64,000 nucleotides of DNA from Thermopolyspora flexuosa (GCF_006716785.1 NZ_VFPQ01000001.1:5146001-5210000); one strand, 5' to 3'. Shown: positions 24,212 through 32,688, counted from the first letter of the stretch. Numbers and translations are program-made. Notes: generated from the sequence alone by a model not told the origin.

Positions 24212-24967
24212 TCACTCGGCCACGTAGCGCCACTCGTCGTTCGACATGCGCAGCACGCGCAGCCCCAGCATGCCGTAGACGAGGATGTGCGGCAGCGCGC
24301 CGATCGCCTGCACCAGCGGCGACAGCTCCACGGTCAGGAACGGCACGATCGTGCCGGCGAGCGCGACCGGCACCGCCCACCACGGCAGGACGCGCGCCAC
24401 GGCCGCCCCGATCAGCAGGATGTAGAGGCCGACGTGCGTGAGGAAGCCGGGGAGCAGCATCCCGTACACGAAACCCCACAGGTCGTTCGCGCGGGCGGTG
24501 ACCTGCTCGGCCTGCGCGGGCGCGAGCTCGTGCGCGAGGGCGAGGTCGTAGAAGTCGGTCGTGAACAGGGTCAGCGCGTGCGCCGCGCCCAGCAGGCCGA
24601 TCGCCGCGCCGATCTCCGACAGGCGCGGCAGCCGCGAGCGCAGCAGGTGCGACAGGCCGAGCACGGTCGGGATGATCGCCATCGTGGCCCACAGGTAGAG
24701 CAGGGCGCTGAGCTGCACCTTGGTGTCCTGCTCGCGGAAGATCACGGGGTCGTGCGTGGCGCCGGGCGGCGAGGTGACGAAGGCCAGGAACTCCAGCACC
24801 GGCCAGGCGAGTAACGCGACTCCGGCGACGATCCGCCGGAAGCCGGACGCGGGCCGCTCCGCGCCGGGCTCCGCCGGCTCCGCCTCCCGGGCCCAGCCGG
24901 TGGCCGCGCCGGGCGGTGCCCCCTGACCTGTGTGGTGATATGCGGTGATGTTCGCCTGATCGTTCAT
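24212..24967 (-). CDS. Polytopic membrane protein, function unknown
   Basis: This 251-aa protein has about 40 polar residues and then six or so hydrophobic segments (first VAGVALLAWPVLEFLAFV; last ALPHILVYGMLGLRVL). No recognised domain. The short loop ALAHELAPAQAEQVTARANDLW is a possible outside-facing helix. ATG 24967 or ATG 24976 may be the start. It converges on the response regulator with a 7-bp gap and stands alone on its strand. Confidence 0.75.
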   Translation of the reverse strand: MNDQANITAYHHTGQGAPPGAATGWAREAEPAEPGAERPASGFRRIVAGVALLAWPVLEFLAFVTSPPGATHDPVIFREQDTKVQLSALLYLWATMAIIPTVLGLSHLLRSRLPRLSEIGAAIGLLGAAHALTLFTTDFYDLALAHELAPAQAEQVTARANDLWGFVYGMLLPGFLTHVGLYILLIGAAVARVLPWWAVPVALAGTIVPFLTVELSPLVQAIGALPHILVYGMLGLRVLRMSNDEWRYVAE

Positions 24968-25259
24968 GGCCCGCATGCAACCGCGGCGGCGTCCCGGCGC
25001 ACCTGTGACAGCGTCCCGGGATTGTCCCGGAGGCGACGGGATTTTCGCGGGCTCACCGGCGGTTCGGCCCGCGCTCCGGAGTTCGGCCACGCCCTCCCAC
25101 CGCCGCCGAGAACGCGATCGGCCTCATGGCCGCGCTGCGGCTCCGGGCCACGCCCGCGAACCGCCGCCGACGCCGACGGCGCGGCTCCTCAGCCGTTCTC
25201 TTGCCGCCCGCGGTCGTACCCTCGAAGACCACTGGCACTGGCTCGACACCCCGCACTCA

Positions 25260-25288
25260 TTGCGTTTGTTTCGTTTGTTACGGATAAT
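25260..25288 (+). promoter_or_regulatory. Promoter and repeat operator of the toxin-antitoxin pair
   Basis: TTGCGT (25260-25265) and GATAAT (25283-25288) are spaced by 17 bp, a good sigma-A-type promoter ending about 20 bp before the antitoxin start. Two direct repeats, CGTTTGTT at 25263-25270 and 25272-25279, fill the spacer and are a likely site for antitoxin autoregulation. AGGAGG follows at 8 nt from ATG 25309. Confidence 0.55.
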
Positions 25289-25308
25289 TCGACTAGGAGG
25301 TCGGTGTC

Positions 25309-25764
25309 ATGACGGATGTCCAGGCCAAGCGGCTTCAACCCGGATCCATCGATGCCGAGGTGGCGAGTCGCGCCGTTCGCAGGATCAAGGACTACCTCAT
25401 GCGGCATCCGGAGCGGCTGACCATCGAGGTGGCCGACGAGCATGGGGCCGAGGACCCACTGATCCTGCCTCGTGAAGCGGTGAGCCTGCTCGCGTTCATC
25501 CTCGCGCAGGCGGCCGAAGGCCGGGGGGTCACGGTCATACCGTCGCATGCCGAGCTGACGACGCAGCAGGCCGCGGACATGCTAAACGTCTCCCGTCCTT
25601 ATCTGATCAAACTCCTGGAGGCGGGCGAAATTCCGTATCGCCTGGTCGGCAAGCACCGGCGCATCACGTACGAAGATCTCCAGGAGTACAAGCGCCGTGA
25701 CGACGCGCGTCGTCGCGCGGCCGCCGACCAGCTTGCCGAACTTGGCCAGGAGTTGGGTATCTGA
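25309..25764 (+). CDS. HTH (excisionase-type) antitoxin
   Basis: This 151-aa protein has a central MerR/excisionase-like helix-turn-helix (about residues 84-130: LTTQQAADMLNVSRPYLIKL, GEIPYRLVGKHRRITYEDL). The basic and acidic C-terminal helix (KRRDDARRRAAADQL) is the likely toxin-binding part. It lies 2 bp upstream of a PIN-domain gene. This HTH-PIN order is a recurrent type II toxin-antitoxin arrangement in actinobacteria. Local base composition is lower in G+C than the surroundings, consistent with mobility. Confidence 0.85.
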   Translation: MTDVQAKRLQPGSIDAEVASRAVRRIKDYLMRHPERLTIEVADEHGAEDPLILPREAVSLLAFILAQAAEGRGVTVIPSHAELTTQQAADMLNVSRPYLIKLLEAGEIPYRLVGKHRRITYEDLQEYKRRDDARRRAAADQLAELGQELGI

Positions 25765-25766
25765 GC

Positions 25767-26324
25767 ATGAGCCTGGTGGTGGTGTACGACGCGAACGTGC
25801 TCTATGGGAACACGCTTCGCGACCTGCTGATCCGCCTCACCCAGACAGGGCGAATCCAGGCAAAGTGGACTAATACCATCCTCGACGAACTGCAGCGCAA
25901 CCTTGCGGCCAATCGTCCCGACATCCCAGAGGAGAAGCTGCGCAAACTACGACTTCTCATGAACTCGGCCGTCCGTGACTGCCTGGTCGAGGGACACGAG
26001 CCGCTGATTGAAGGGCTGAAACTGCCCGACCCCGAGGACCGGCACGTGCTCGCCGCTGCGATCAAGGCGAAGGCTCGGGTCATCGTCACGTCCAACCTTC
26101 GCGACTTCCCGGCAGAGGCTCTCGCCGATTGGGATATTGAGGCCAAGTCACCCGATGACTTCATATTGGATCTGATCCATCTGGATGGGCGCGTGGTCTG
26201 GGCGTGTGTCCAGCAAATTGCCGATTCAAGGACCAATCCACCGGAAAGCGTCGATGACGTTCTCGACGCTCTAGAGAGAGCGGGACTCGTCGAATCGGTC
26301 GCCGCCCTCCGGGCCGGCCAATAG
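25767..26324 (+). CDS. PIN-domain ribonuclease toxin
   Basis: This 185-aa protein has the PIN fold acids that bind Mg at the RNase site: Asp in VVYDANVLYG near the N-terminus, Glu in ILDELQRNL, Asp in LPDPEDRHVLAAA, and the TSNLRDFP strand-loop. The residual C-terminal helices (about 130-185) exceed the small VapC size (about 130 aa), as in the longer PIN_3-type proteins. It is cotranscribed with the HTH antitoxin. Activity is inferred from the intact acidic set; RNA target unknown. Confidence 0.87.
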   Translation: MSLVVVYDANVLYGNTLRDLLIRLTQTGRIQAKWTNTILDELQRNLAANRPDIPEEKLRKLRLLMNSAVRDCLVEGHEPLIEGLKLPDPEDRHVLAAAIKAKARVIVTSNLRDFPAEALADWDIEAKSPDDFILDLIHLDGRVVWACVQQIADSRTNPPESVDDVLDALERAGLVESVAALRAGQ

Positions 26325-26603
26325 GGCCACGCAGTCGTCTACGCCGACGCCTCACCCGCCCAACGTGTCGGTGCGCCACTGAGGCGATGATGGCGCACCA
26401 CGCGCGGATCCCGATTCCGCCCGCTCCCGGTGATCTCACCGGGGGCGTTTCTTTGTGCCCCGACTCTTTGTGCCCCCGTCGCCACCGGTACGGCACGGCC
26501 GCGGCGGCCGGGACGGGGGCCGCTCGCCGATTGGGTGCCCGCTCTGCGGAACACGATCCTTGCCTCGCCGATCGGCCCGGCTTAGGTTTCCAGCCACCAC
26601 GGC

Positions 26604-26621
26604 CTGTAGTGCCCACTACAG
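26604..26621. promoter_or_regulatory. Operator CTGTAG-N6-CTACAG, copy 1
   Basis: The 18-bp sequence is a perfect palindrome (CTGTAGTGC and its complement). It lies 170 bp upstream of the flavin reductase gene in a 466-bp interval that carries no other supported feature. The same CTGTAG-N6-CTACAG arrangement recurs before the lyase gene at 27.34 kb, which makes a shared repressor or activator site likely. Confidence 0.6.
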
Positions 26622-26790
26622 AGCCAGGGCCGACGCGGACCCGGGGGGACGGCCGATGACCGGCGACGGCGGGCGAACGGCCCCGCCGCACGGCACCGGC
26701 CGCTCGGGTCGCGAGCGGCCGCGGCGGACGCCGGACCCCACGGCCGGGGCCGGGCCGTACCGCCCACGAGCAGGAGAAAGGAGAGTGCCG

Positions 26791-27321
26791 ATGTCCGTGT
26801 CCCCGATGCACTGCAGCGGCACGCCGTACCGCGGCGAGGTGGACCCCGCCACCATGCGGCGGGTGCTCAGCCACTACCCGACCGGGGTGGTGGCGGTCAC
26901 CGCGATGCACGACGGCGAGCCGGTCGGCATGGCCGTCGGCTCGTTCACCTCGGTCTCGTTGCGCCCCGCGCTGGTCGGGTTCTTCCCCGACTCCGGGTCC
27001 ACCACCTGGCCGCGGATCCGCGCCGCGGGCGCGTTCTGCGTGAACGTGCTCGGCGAGGAGCACGAGGAGCTGTGCCGGCGGTTCGCCACCCGGGGCGCGG
27101 ACAAGTTCGCCTCGCTCGGCTGGGAGCCGGGCGAGACCGGATCGCCGATCCTCGACGACGCCACCGCCTGGATCGACTGCCGCCTGGACGCGGTGCTGGA
27201 GACCGGCGACCACTACCTCGCGCTGGGCCGGGTGGTGGACCTCGGCGTGAAGAAGGCGACCGGGCCGCTCATCTTCTACCGCGGCGGCTACGGCGGCCTG
27301 CGGGAGCCGGTCGCCTCCTGA
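26791..27321 (+). CDS. Flavin reductase-like (FMN-binding) protein
   Basis: This 176-aa protein is of the flavin reductase/HpaC-like split-barrel family: VDPATMRRVLSHYPTGVVAVTA at the start, the FMN-binding GMAVGSFTSVSLRPALVGFFPD, and FCVNVLGEEHEELCRRFA. Such proteins supply reduced flavin to a two-component monooxygenase. No partner oxygenase of that type is adjacent; the nearby flavoproteins are fumarate-reductase-like. ATG 26791 has AAGGAG 8 nt upstream. An in-frame ATG at 26656 would add 45 unconserved residues and is less likely. Confidence 0.85.
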   Translation: MSVSPMHCSGTPYRGEVDPATMRRVLSHYPTGVVAVTAMHDGEPVGMAVGSFTSVSLRPALVGFFPDSGSTTWPRIRAAGAFCVNVLGEEHEELCRRFATRGADKFASLGWEPGETGSPILDDATAWIDCRLDAVLETGDHYLALGRVVDLGVKKATGPLIFYRGGYGGLREPVAS

Positions 27322-27342
27322 CCTTGCCCGCCACTCACCAGC

Positions 27343-27360
27343 CTGTAGCAGTCGCTACAG
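27343..27360. promoter_or_regulatory. Operator CTGTAG-N6-CTACAG, copy 2
   Basis: CTGTAG (27343-27348), CAGTCG, CTACAG (27355-27360); the dyad extends one base each side and inward to GC. It lies 17 bp before a short leader ORF and 85 bp before the lyase gene, so it very probably overlaps the promoter of the main catabolic operon. Confidence 0.62.
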
Positions 27361-27377
27361 GAATTGAAAGGTTGACC

Positions 27378-27449
27378 ATGCCGATCGCCGACGCCTCGGC
27401 CGCCGCCGCAGGCCGTACCGGTGCCGACGCCCCGGAGGTACGCCCGTGA
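27378..27449 (+). CDS. 23-codon leader ORF coupled to the lyase gene
   Basis: ATG 27378 follows GAAAGG at 7 nt and opens a 23-residue Ala/Gly/Asp-rich frame. Its stop TGA (27447-27449) overlaps the GTG start of the lyase gene (GTGA). The peptide has no run of one rare amino acid, so classic attenuation is not indicated; a role in translational coupling is possible. Could also be chance. Confidence 0.35.
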   Translation: MPIADASAAAAGRTGADAPEVRP

Positions 27450-28348
27450 CCCACGCCGTCCTGCCCGGCCGCAGCCCCGCGGAACGCCGCGCCGAGCTGC
27501 GCCGCCTGCTCGCCACCGGCGAGACGCTGATCGCCCCCGGCGTCACCGACGCGGCCGGGCTCCGCCTCGTCGAGGAGGCGGGCTTCCGCGTCGCCTACCT
27601 CACCGGCGCCGGGCTCGCCAACGCCCAGTACGGGCTGCCCGACATCGGGCTCATCTCGCAGCGCGAGGTCGCCGACCACGTACAGCGGCTCGCCTCCGCC
27701 ACCGACCTGCCGCTGATCGTCGACGCCGACACCGGGTACGGCGGGCCGCTCGCGGTGATGCGCACCGTGCGCCTGCTCGAACAGGCCGGGGCCGCCGCGG
27801 TCCAGCTCGAGGACCAGGTGCTCGACAAGCGCTGCGGCCACTTCGACGACCACCGGCTCATCCCGGCCGAGGAGATGGTCGCCAAGATCCGCGCGGCCGT
27901 GGACGCCCGCGGCGACTCCGGCCTCGTGCTCGTCGCCCGCACCGACGCGCGCAGCGCGTACGGCCTCGACGAGGCGATCCGCCGCGCGAGGCTGTACGCC
28001 GAGGCCGGGGCGGACGTGCTGTTCGTGGAGGCGCCGCGCACCGTCGAGGAGATGCGGACGATCGGCCGCGAACTCGCCGGGACCCCGCTGCTCGCCAACA
28101 TCGTCGAGGGCGGCAAGACCCCCGAGCTGAGCGTCGCCGAGCTGGCCGAACTCGGCTTCTCGATCGCGCTGTTCGCCAACTACCTGATGCGCAGCATGCT
28201 GCACGCCGGCCGCCAGGCCCTCGCCCACCTCAAGGCGGCCGGGGAGACCCGCAGCCGCACCCCGCACCTGCTGCCGTGGGCCGACCGGCAGACCCTGTTC
28301 GGGCTCGCCGCCTACACCGAGGTCGAGCAGAGGTACGCCGATGGCTGA
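27446..28348 (+). CDS. Isocitrate lyase/PEP mutase-family lyase
   Basis: In this 300-aa TIM-barrel protein, LIAPGVTDAAGLRLVEEAGF opens the barrel, LPLIVDADTGYGG binds Mg through its acids, and AAVQLEDQVLDKRCGHF carries the K-R-C-G-H catalytic loop of isocitrate and 2-methylisocitrate lyases. LVLVARTDARSAYGLDEAI follows. Size and motifs fit 2-methylisocitrate lyase, 2,3-dimethylmalate lyase or carboxyphosphoenolpyruvate mutase-type enzymes, i.e. C-C cleavage of a substituted malate to pyruvate or a 2-oxoacid. GGAGG lies 8 nt before GTG 27446. It overlaps the next gene by 8 bp. Confidence 0.88.
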   Translation: MTHAVLPGRSPAERRAELRRLLATGETLIAPGVTDAAGLRLVEEAGFRVAYLTGAGLANAQYGLPDIGLISQREVADHVQRLASATDLPLIVDADTGYGGPLAVMRTVRLLEQAGAAAVQLEDQVLDKRCGHFDDHRLIPAEEMVAKIRAAVDARGDSGLVLVARTDARSAYGLDEAIRRARLYAEAGADVLFVEAPRTVEEMRTIGRELAGTPLLANIVEGGKTPELSVAELAELGFSIALFANYLMRSMLHAGRQALAHLKAAGETRSRTPHLLPWADRQTLFGLAAYTEVEQRYADG

Positions 28349-29714
28349 GCGGTTCGACGTGGTGGTGGCCGGGGCCGGGCTCGCCGGGGCGAGCGCGGCG
28401 GCGGCCGCGGCCGAGCAGGGCGCCGCGGTGTTGCTGCTGGAGAAGAACCCCACCCCCGGCGGCAGCACCGTGCTCTCCTCCGGGCTCAACGCGTACGCGG
28501 GCACCGACGAGCAGGCCGCCGCCGGGGTGTCCGACAGCGTCGAGCTGCTCCGCACGGACCTGCTCGAGGTCGGCGGGCACCGCAACGACGTGACCCTCGT
28601 CGACGCCTACTGCCGCGAGCAGCTCGCCACCTACCGCTGGCTGCGCGGCCACGGCGTTACCTTCGGCCCGCCGCTGCCCGGCTCCGGCCAGTCGGTGCCG
28701 CGCTCCCACCCGGCCGACACCGCCGCGATGGTCGAGGCGCTGCTGCGCGCCGCCCGCGCCCGCGGGGCCGAGGTCCGCTACCGGTGGGCGGTGCGCCGCC
28801 TGGAGACCGGCGGCGGCCGGGTCACCGGCCTGGTCGCGGCCGACCGGGACGGGACCGAGCACCGCATCGCGGCGGGCGCGGTGGTGCTCGCCACCGGCGG
28901 CTTCTCCCGCAGCCCCGAGCTGATCTCCCGGTTCGCCCCGCGCATGGAGCAGGCGATCAAGGCGGGCGGCTCCGGCAACACCGGCGACGGGCTGCGCATG
29001 GCCTGCAAGCTCGGGGCCGGGCTCGCGGACCTGCCGTACGTCAAGGCGACCTTCGGCGTGTTCCCCTGGCCGAACCCCGCCGAGGAGGGCCACGGCCTGC
29101 TCGCGGTCTACAAGGGGGCGATCGCGGTCAACGGCCACGGCGAGCGGTTCACCGACGAGTCGCTGCCGTACAAGGAGATCGGCGACGCCTGCCTCGCCCA
29201 GCCCGAGGGCATCGCGTTCCAGATCTTCGACGCGCCGGTGCTCGCCGACGCCAACCCGAACGTGCCGATCTACGACTTCGAGCCGCGGCTGCGCGCCGGG
29301 CAGTTCCAGCAGGCCGGCACCCTCGCCGAGCTGGCCGACCTGCTCGGCATCCCCGGCGACCGGCTGCAGGCCACGGTCGACGACTACAACGCCCGGATCG
29401 CCGCCGGCGAACCGGACCGGTTCGGCCGCCGCACCCTCTCCGGCGGGGTCGGCAAGCCCCGGCCGATCGCCACCCCGCCGTTCTACGGCTACCCCTGCAC
29501 CGCCGTGCTGCTCGCCACCTACGGCGGCATCACCGTCGACGCCGAGGCCCGGGTGCTCGACGTGTACGGCGAGCCGATCGCCGGCCTGTACGCCGCGGGC
29601 GAGGTGACCGGCGGCTTCCACGGCGCGGGCTACGTGACCGGCACCTCGCTCGGCAAGTCCGCGGTCTTCGGCCGGATCGCCGGGATCACCGCGACCAGGG
29701 AGGCGGATCGGTGA
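28341..29714 (+). CDS. FAD-dependent fumarate-reductase-type dehydrogenase 1
   Basis: This 457-aa flavoprotein of the fumarate reductase/succinate dehydrogenase FAD family has the dinucleotide motif VVVAGAGLAGASAAAAAAEQG at the N-terminus and the GGSTVLSSGLNAYAG segment. FAD contacts lie in VVLATGGFSRSPEL, and GLYAAGEVTGGFHGAGYVTG closes the C-terminus. No haem-binding or membrane region, so it is a soluble C-C bond dehydrogenase or reductase. It is in the same coupled run as the lyase and the SDR (GTGA overlap). Substrate unknown; likely a carboxylated or keto compound. Confidence 0.85.
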   Translation: MAERFDVVVAGAGLAGASAAAAAAEQGAAVLLLEKNPTPGGSTVLSSGLNAYAGTDEQAAAGVSDSVELLRTDLLEVGGHRNDVTLVDAYCREQLATYRWLRGHGVTFGPPLPGSGQSVPRSHPADTAAMVEALLRAARARGAEVRYRWAVRRLETGGGRVTGLVAADRDGTEHRIAAGAVVLATGGFSRSPELISRFAPRMEQAIKAGGSGNTGDGLRMACKLGAGLADLPYVKATFGVFPWPNPAEEGHGLLAVYKGAIAVNGHGERFTDESLPYKEIGDACLAQPEGIAFQIFDAPVLADANPNVPIYDFEPRLRAGQFQQAGTLAELADLLGIPGDRLQATVDDYNARIAAGEPDRFGRRTLSGGVGKPRPIATPPFYGYPCTAVLLATYGGITVDAEARVLDVYGEPIAGLYAAGEVTGGFHGAGYVTGTSLGKSAVFGRIAGITATREADR

Positions 29715-30493
29715 GCACGGACGTGTTCGACCTGACCGGGCGGCGCGCCCTCGTGGTCGGCGCCGCCGAGGGCGGCCTCGGCGCGCAGGCCGCGCTCGCC
29801 CTCGCCCGCCGCGGCGCCGAGGTGGTCGTCGCCGACCTGCCGTCGCGCGGCGCCGACCTCGACGCCACCCTCGGCAGGCTGCTCGCGCTCGGCCGCCGCG
29901 CCCGGGCGCTGCGCTGCGACGTCACCCGGGAGGACCAGGCCGAGGCGGCCGTGGCGCACGCCGCCGACCCGGACGGGCGGCTCGACATCCTGGTGAACGC
30001 GGCCGGGATGATGCTGCGCCGCGAGGTGGACCAGACCTCGCTCGACGAGTGGCGGCGGGTGCTGGAGGTGAACCTCACCGGCACCTGGCTGCTCAACCGG
30101 GCCGCGGGCCGGATCATGACGCGGCGGCGGCGCGGCGCGATCGTCAACTTCTCCACCGTGTACGCCGAGCGGGTCGGCCCGATCCCCGAGTCGGCGTACT
30201 ACGCCGCCAAGGCCGGGATCGCCAACCTCACCCGCTCGATGGCCGCCGAGTTCGGGCCGTACGGGGTCACCGTGAACTGCCTGGCACCGGCGGTGTTCTA
30301 CCCGACCCGGATGACCGCCCCGCTCGCCGACGACCCGGACCGGCTGCGCTGGTTCGCCGAGCGCACCATGCTCGGCCGGCTCGGCGACCCGGAGACCGAC
30401 CTGGAGGGGCCGCTGCTGCTGCTCGCCTCGGACGCGGGCCGCTACATGACCGGCCAGATCGTGTACGTCGACGGCGGCTGGTCCGCCTGGTGA
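29711..30493 (+). CDS. Short-chain dehydrogenase/reductase
   Basis: This 260-aa classical SDR has an N-terminal glycine-rich loop that is modified (VGAAEGGLGAQAA rather than TGxxxGxG), the NAAG motif, and the catalytic tetrad N (VNLTGTW region), S (FSTVYAER), Y and K (SAYYAAKAG). The acidic position after beta-2 (VVVADLPSRG) suggests NAD preference. The tail GQIVYVDGGWSAW is standard. It oxidises or reduces a hydroxyl/keto group in the catabolic operon; substrate unknown. Confidence 0.9.
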   Translation: MSTDVFDLTGRRALVVGAAEGGLGAQAALALARRGAEVVVADLPSRGADLDATLGRLLALGRRARALRCDVTREDQAEAAVAHAADPDGRLDILVNAAGMMLRREVDQTSLDEWRRVLEVNLTGTWLLNRAAGRIMTRRRRGAIVNFSTVYAERVGPIPESAYYAAKAGIANLTRSMAAEFGPYGVTVNCLAPAVFYPTRMTAPLADDPDRLRWFAERTMLGRLGDPETDLEGPLLLLASDAGRYMTGQIVYVDGGWSAW

Positions 30494-30516
30494 ACCCCGC
30501 AAAGGAGATCCCCCGC

Positions 30517-31119
30517 ATGAGCCGTACGGCCCTGCTCCTCATCGACTACCAGGTCGCGCTGTGCGAGCTGGGCGAGCACTGCCGCATGCCCGCGCTCGCC
30601 GAGCAGGTGGCGCGCCGCGGCGTGATCGCCGCCGCCGAGCAGACCCTCGCCGCCGCCCGCGAGGCCGGGCTGTACGTGGTGCACGTCCGGCTCGCCTTCG
30701 ACCCGTCGTACGAGCTGCGCACCAACCGCACCCCGCGGTTCGACGCCTACCCGCGCGAGCGGGCGATGCTCGCCGACGCCCCCGGCGCGCGCATCGTCAG
30801 CCCGCTCGCCCCGCTGCCCACCGAGCCGGTGATCGACAAGGGGGCCGTCGGCGCGTTCGCGGGCACGCCGCTGCTCGGCATGCTGCTCGCCCAGGGCGTA
30901 CGGCACGTCGCGCTCGGCGGCGTCGCCACCAACCTCGCGGTCGAGTCGACCGCCCGCGTCGCGGCCGACAGCGGCCTGCAGGTCACCGTGCTCGCCGACC
31001 TGTGCGCCTCGTTCGACCCGGCGCTGCACGACGTCGCGATCGAGAAGATCCTCCCCATGTTCGCCTCGGTCCGCACCTCGGCGGAGTTCCTCGCCGAGGT
31101 CGACCACGCAACCCGATAG
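30517..31119 (+). CDS. Isochorismatase-fold hydrolase without the catalytic Cys
   Basis: This 200-aa protein of the isochorismatase-like superfamily has the catalytic Asp in LLLIDYQVALCELG, the Lys in EPVIDKGAVGAF, and the oxyanion loop GGVATNLAVESTARVAAD. Cysteine hydrolases such as RutB, nicotinamidase and maleamate amidase have Cys in the TNxCV loop; here the position is Ala. The protein may therefore use the Asp chemistry of true isochorismatases or be a diverged subfamily. In context it could act on an amide or vinyl ether intermediate. AAAGGAG precedes ATG 30517. Confidence 0.82.
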   Translation: MSRTALLLIDYQVALCELGEHCRMPALAEQVARRGVIAAAEQTLAAAREAGLYVVHVRLAFDPSYELRTNRTPRFDAYPRERAMLADAPGARIVSPLAPLPTEPVIDKGAVGAFAGTPLLGMLLAQGVRHVALGGVATNLAVESTARVAADSGLQVTVLADLCASFDPALHDVAIEKILPMFASVRTSAEFLAEVDHATR

Positions 31120-31127
31120 GAGCGGGC

Positions 31128-32561
31128 ATGTCCGTGACCGACACATCCCAGTTCGACGTAGTGGTGGTGGGCGCCGGGGTGGCCGGGCTCACCGCGGCCG
31201 TCTCCGCCGCCGAGGCGGGCGCGCGCGTCGTCGTCGCCGAGCGGGCGCCCCGGGACGAGGCGGGCGGCAACACCCGCTACACCGAGGCGTTCCTCCGCAT
31301 GAAGTCGCTCGACGAGGTGTCCGACGACTTCGCCGAGATGCTGCTCGGCGACTTCCAGGGCCACCCCGACCCGGGCCTGGTGGTGGAGACGCTGCGCGAC
31401 CGCGACTCCTGGTCCGCGCCCGCCCGCACGCTCAGCGTGGTCGACCCGGACGTGGTCGCCACGCTCGCCGACCAGGCCGGGCCGACGCTGCGCTGGATCC
31501 GCGACCACGGGGTGCGGTTCGAGGCGCTGCCCACGCCGTTCCTCACCACCTCCACCACCCGGCTCATGCCGATCGGCGGCGGCGCCGCGCTGGTGGAGGC
31601 GCTCACCGCCGCGGCCGAGCGGCTCGGCGTCGAGTTCCGGTACAAGACGGCCGCCCGGTCGCTGATCGTCGAGGACGGCGCGGTGGCCGGGGTGCGCACC
31701 TCGCGCGGCGAGCTGCGCGGCCGGGTGGTGCTCGCCTGCGGCGGCTACGAGGGCAACCCCGAGCTGATGGCCCGCTACCACGGCCGCGGCGGCCGGTACA
31801 CCCGGCCGGTGGCGCGCGGCGGCCACTACAACAAGGGCGACGGCCTGGTCATGGGCCTCGCGGTCGGCGCGGCCACCGCCGGAGACTTCGCGCTGTTCCA
31901 CGCCGAGCCGGTCGACCCGCGCTCCGGCATGCCCGAGGCCGCGATCTTCGCGTTCCCGTACGGCATCCTCGTCAACAAGGAGGGCAGGCGGTTCACCGAC
32001 GAGGCGCCCGGCCCGGTGGACGCCTGGTACGAGCGGGTGGCCCGGCGCATCCACGCCCAGCCGGACGGCATCGCGTACGCGGTCTTCGACGCCGGGTGGG
32101 CCGACGTGCCGAACTTCTCCGCGGCGATCCGCACCGACCAGCCGCCGATCGAGGCCGACACCCTGGAAGGGCTCGCCGCCAAGCTGGAGATCCCGGCCGA
32201 CGCGCTCGCCGCCACCGTCGCCGAGTTCAACAAGGCGTGCGTCGACGGCGAGTTCCGGCCGCTCGAGGTCGACGGGCTCGCCACCCGGGGCCTTACGCCG
32301 CCGAAGTCGAACTGGGCCCGGCCGCTGGTGGCCGCGCCGTACCGGGCGTACCCGATCATCGCGTCGAACGTGTTCACCTTCGGCGGGCTGAAGACCGACG
32401 ACCGGGCCAGGGTGATCGACACCGACGGCGAGCCGATCCCCGGCCTGTACGCCGCGGGCGAGCTCACTGGCATGTACTACACGAACTACACCGGCTCCAC
32501 CTCGGTGCTGCGCGGCGCGGTCTTCGGCCGCATCGCCGGGCGGCAGGCCGCCGAGGGCTGA
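31128..32561 (+). CDS. FAD-dependent dehydrogenase 2 (tricarballylate dehydrogenase-like)
   Basis: This 477-aa flavoprotein begins VVVVGAGVAGLTAAVSAAEAG and has the GGNTRYTEAFLRM segment characteristic of TcuA-type tricarballylate dehydrogenases, then VVLACGGYEGNPELMARY and a C-terminal GLYAAGELTGMYYTNYTGST. TcuA oxidises tricarballylate to aconitate; a related polycarboxylate or cyclic acid is the probable substrate here. The gene starts 8 bp after the isochorismatase-like gene. A 13-bp GC-rich hairpin follows it. Confidence 0.85.
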   Translation: MSVTDTSQFDVVVVGAGVAGLTAAVSAAEAGARVVVAERAPRDEAGGNTRYTEAFLRMKSLDEVSDDFAEMLLGDFQGHPDPGLVVETLRDRDSWSAPARTLSVVDPDVVATLADQAGPTLRWIRDHGVRFEALPTPFLTTSTTRLMPIGGGAALVEALTAAAERLGVEFRYKTAARSLIVEDGAVAGVRTSRGELRGRVVLACGGYEGNPELMARYHGRGGRYTRPVARGGHYNKGDGLVMGLAVGAATAGDFALFHAEPVDPRSGMPEAAIFAFPYGILVNKEGRRFTDEAPGPVDAWYERVARRIHAQPDGIAYAVFDAGWADVPNFSAAIRTDQPPIEADTLEGLAAKLEIPADALAATVAEFNKACVDGEFRPLEVDGLATRGLTPPKSNWARPLVAAPYRAYPIIASNVFTFGGLKTDDRARVIDTDGEPIPGLYAAGELTGMYYTNYTGSTSVLRGAVFGRIAGRQAAEG

Positions 32562-32580
32562 CCCCGGGCCACGGCGAGGC

Positions 32581-32622
32581 GGCGGGCGCGGCCATCTTGA
32601 GGGCTCGCCGGCCGCGCCCGCC
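32581..32622 (+). terminator. 13-bp hairpin between the dehydrogenase and racemase-like genes
   Basis: GGCGGGCGCGGCC (32581-32593) pairs exactly with 32610-32622 across a 16-nt loop. It begins 20 bp after the dehydrogenase stop. No U-run. It probably ends or attenuates transcription from upstream, dividing the catabolic run into two units. No clear promoter is seen before the next gene. Confidence 0.5.
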
Positions 32623-32688
32623 CCGCCGTACCGGACGGACCCCACCGAACCCCCACCCGCCACCCGGCGAGAACGGCAGGAATCCGAC

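Noticed and set aside
26656-26790. N-terminal extension of the flavin reductase from ATG 26656
   Set aside because: The 45 added residues are Pro/Arg/Gly-rich and unlike the family, while AAGGAG sits correctly before ATG 26791.
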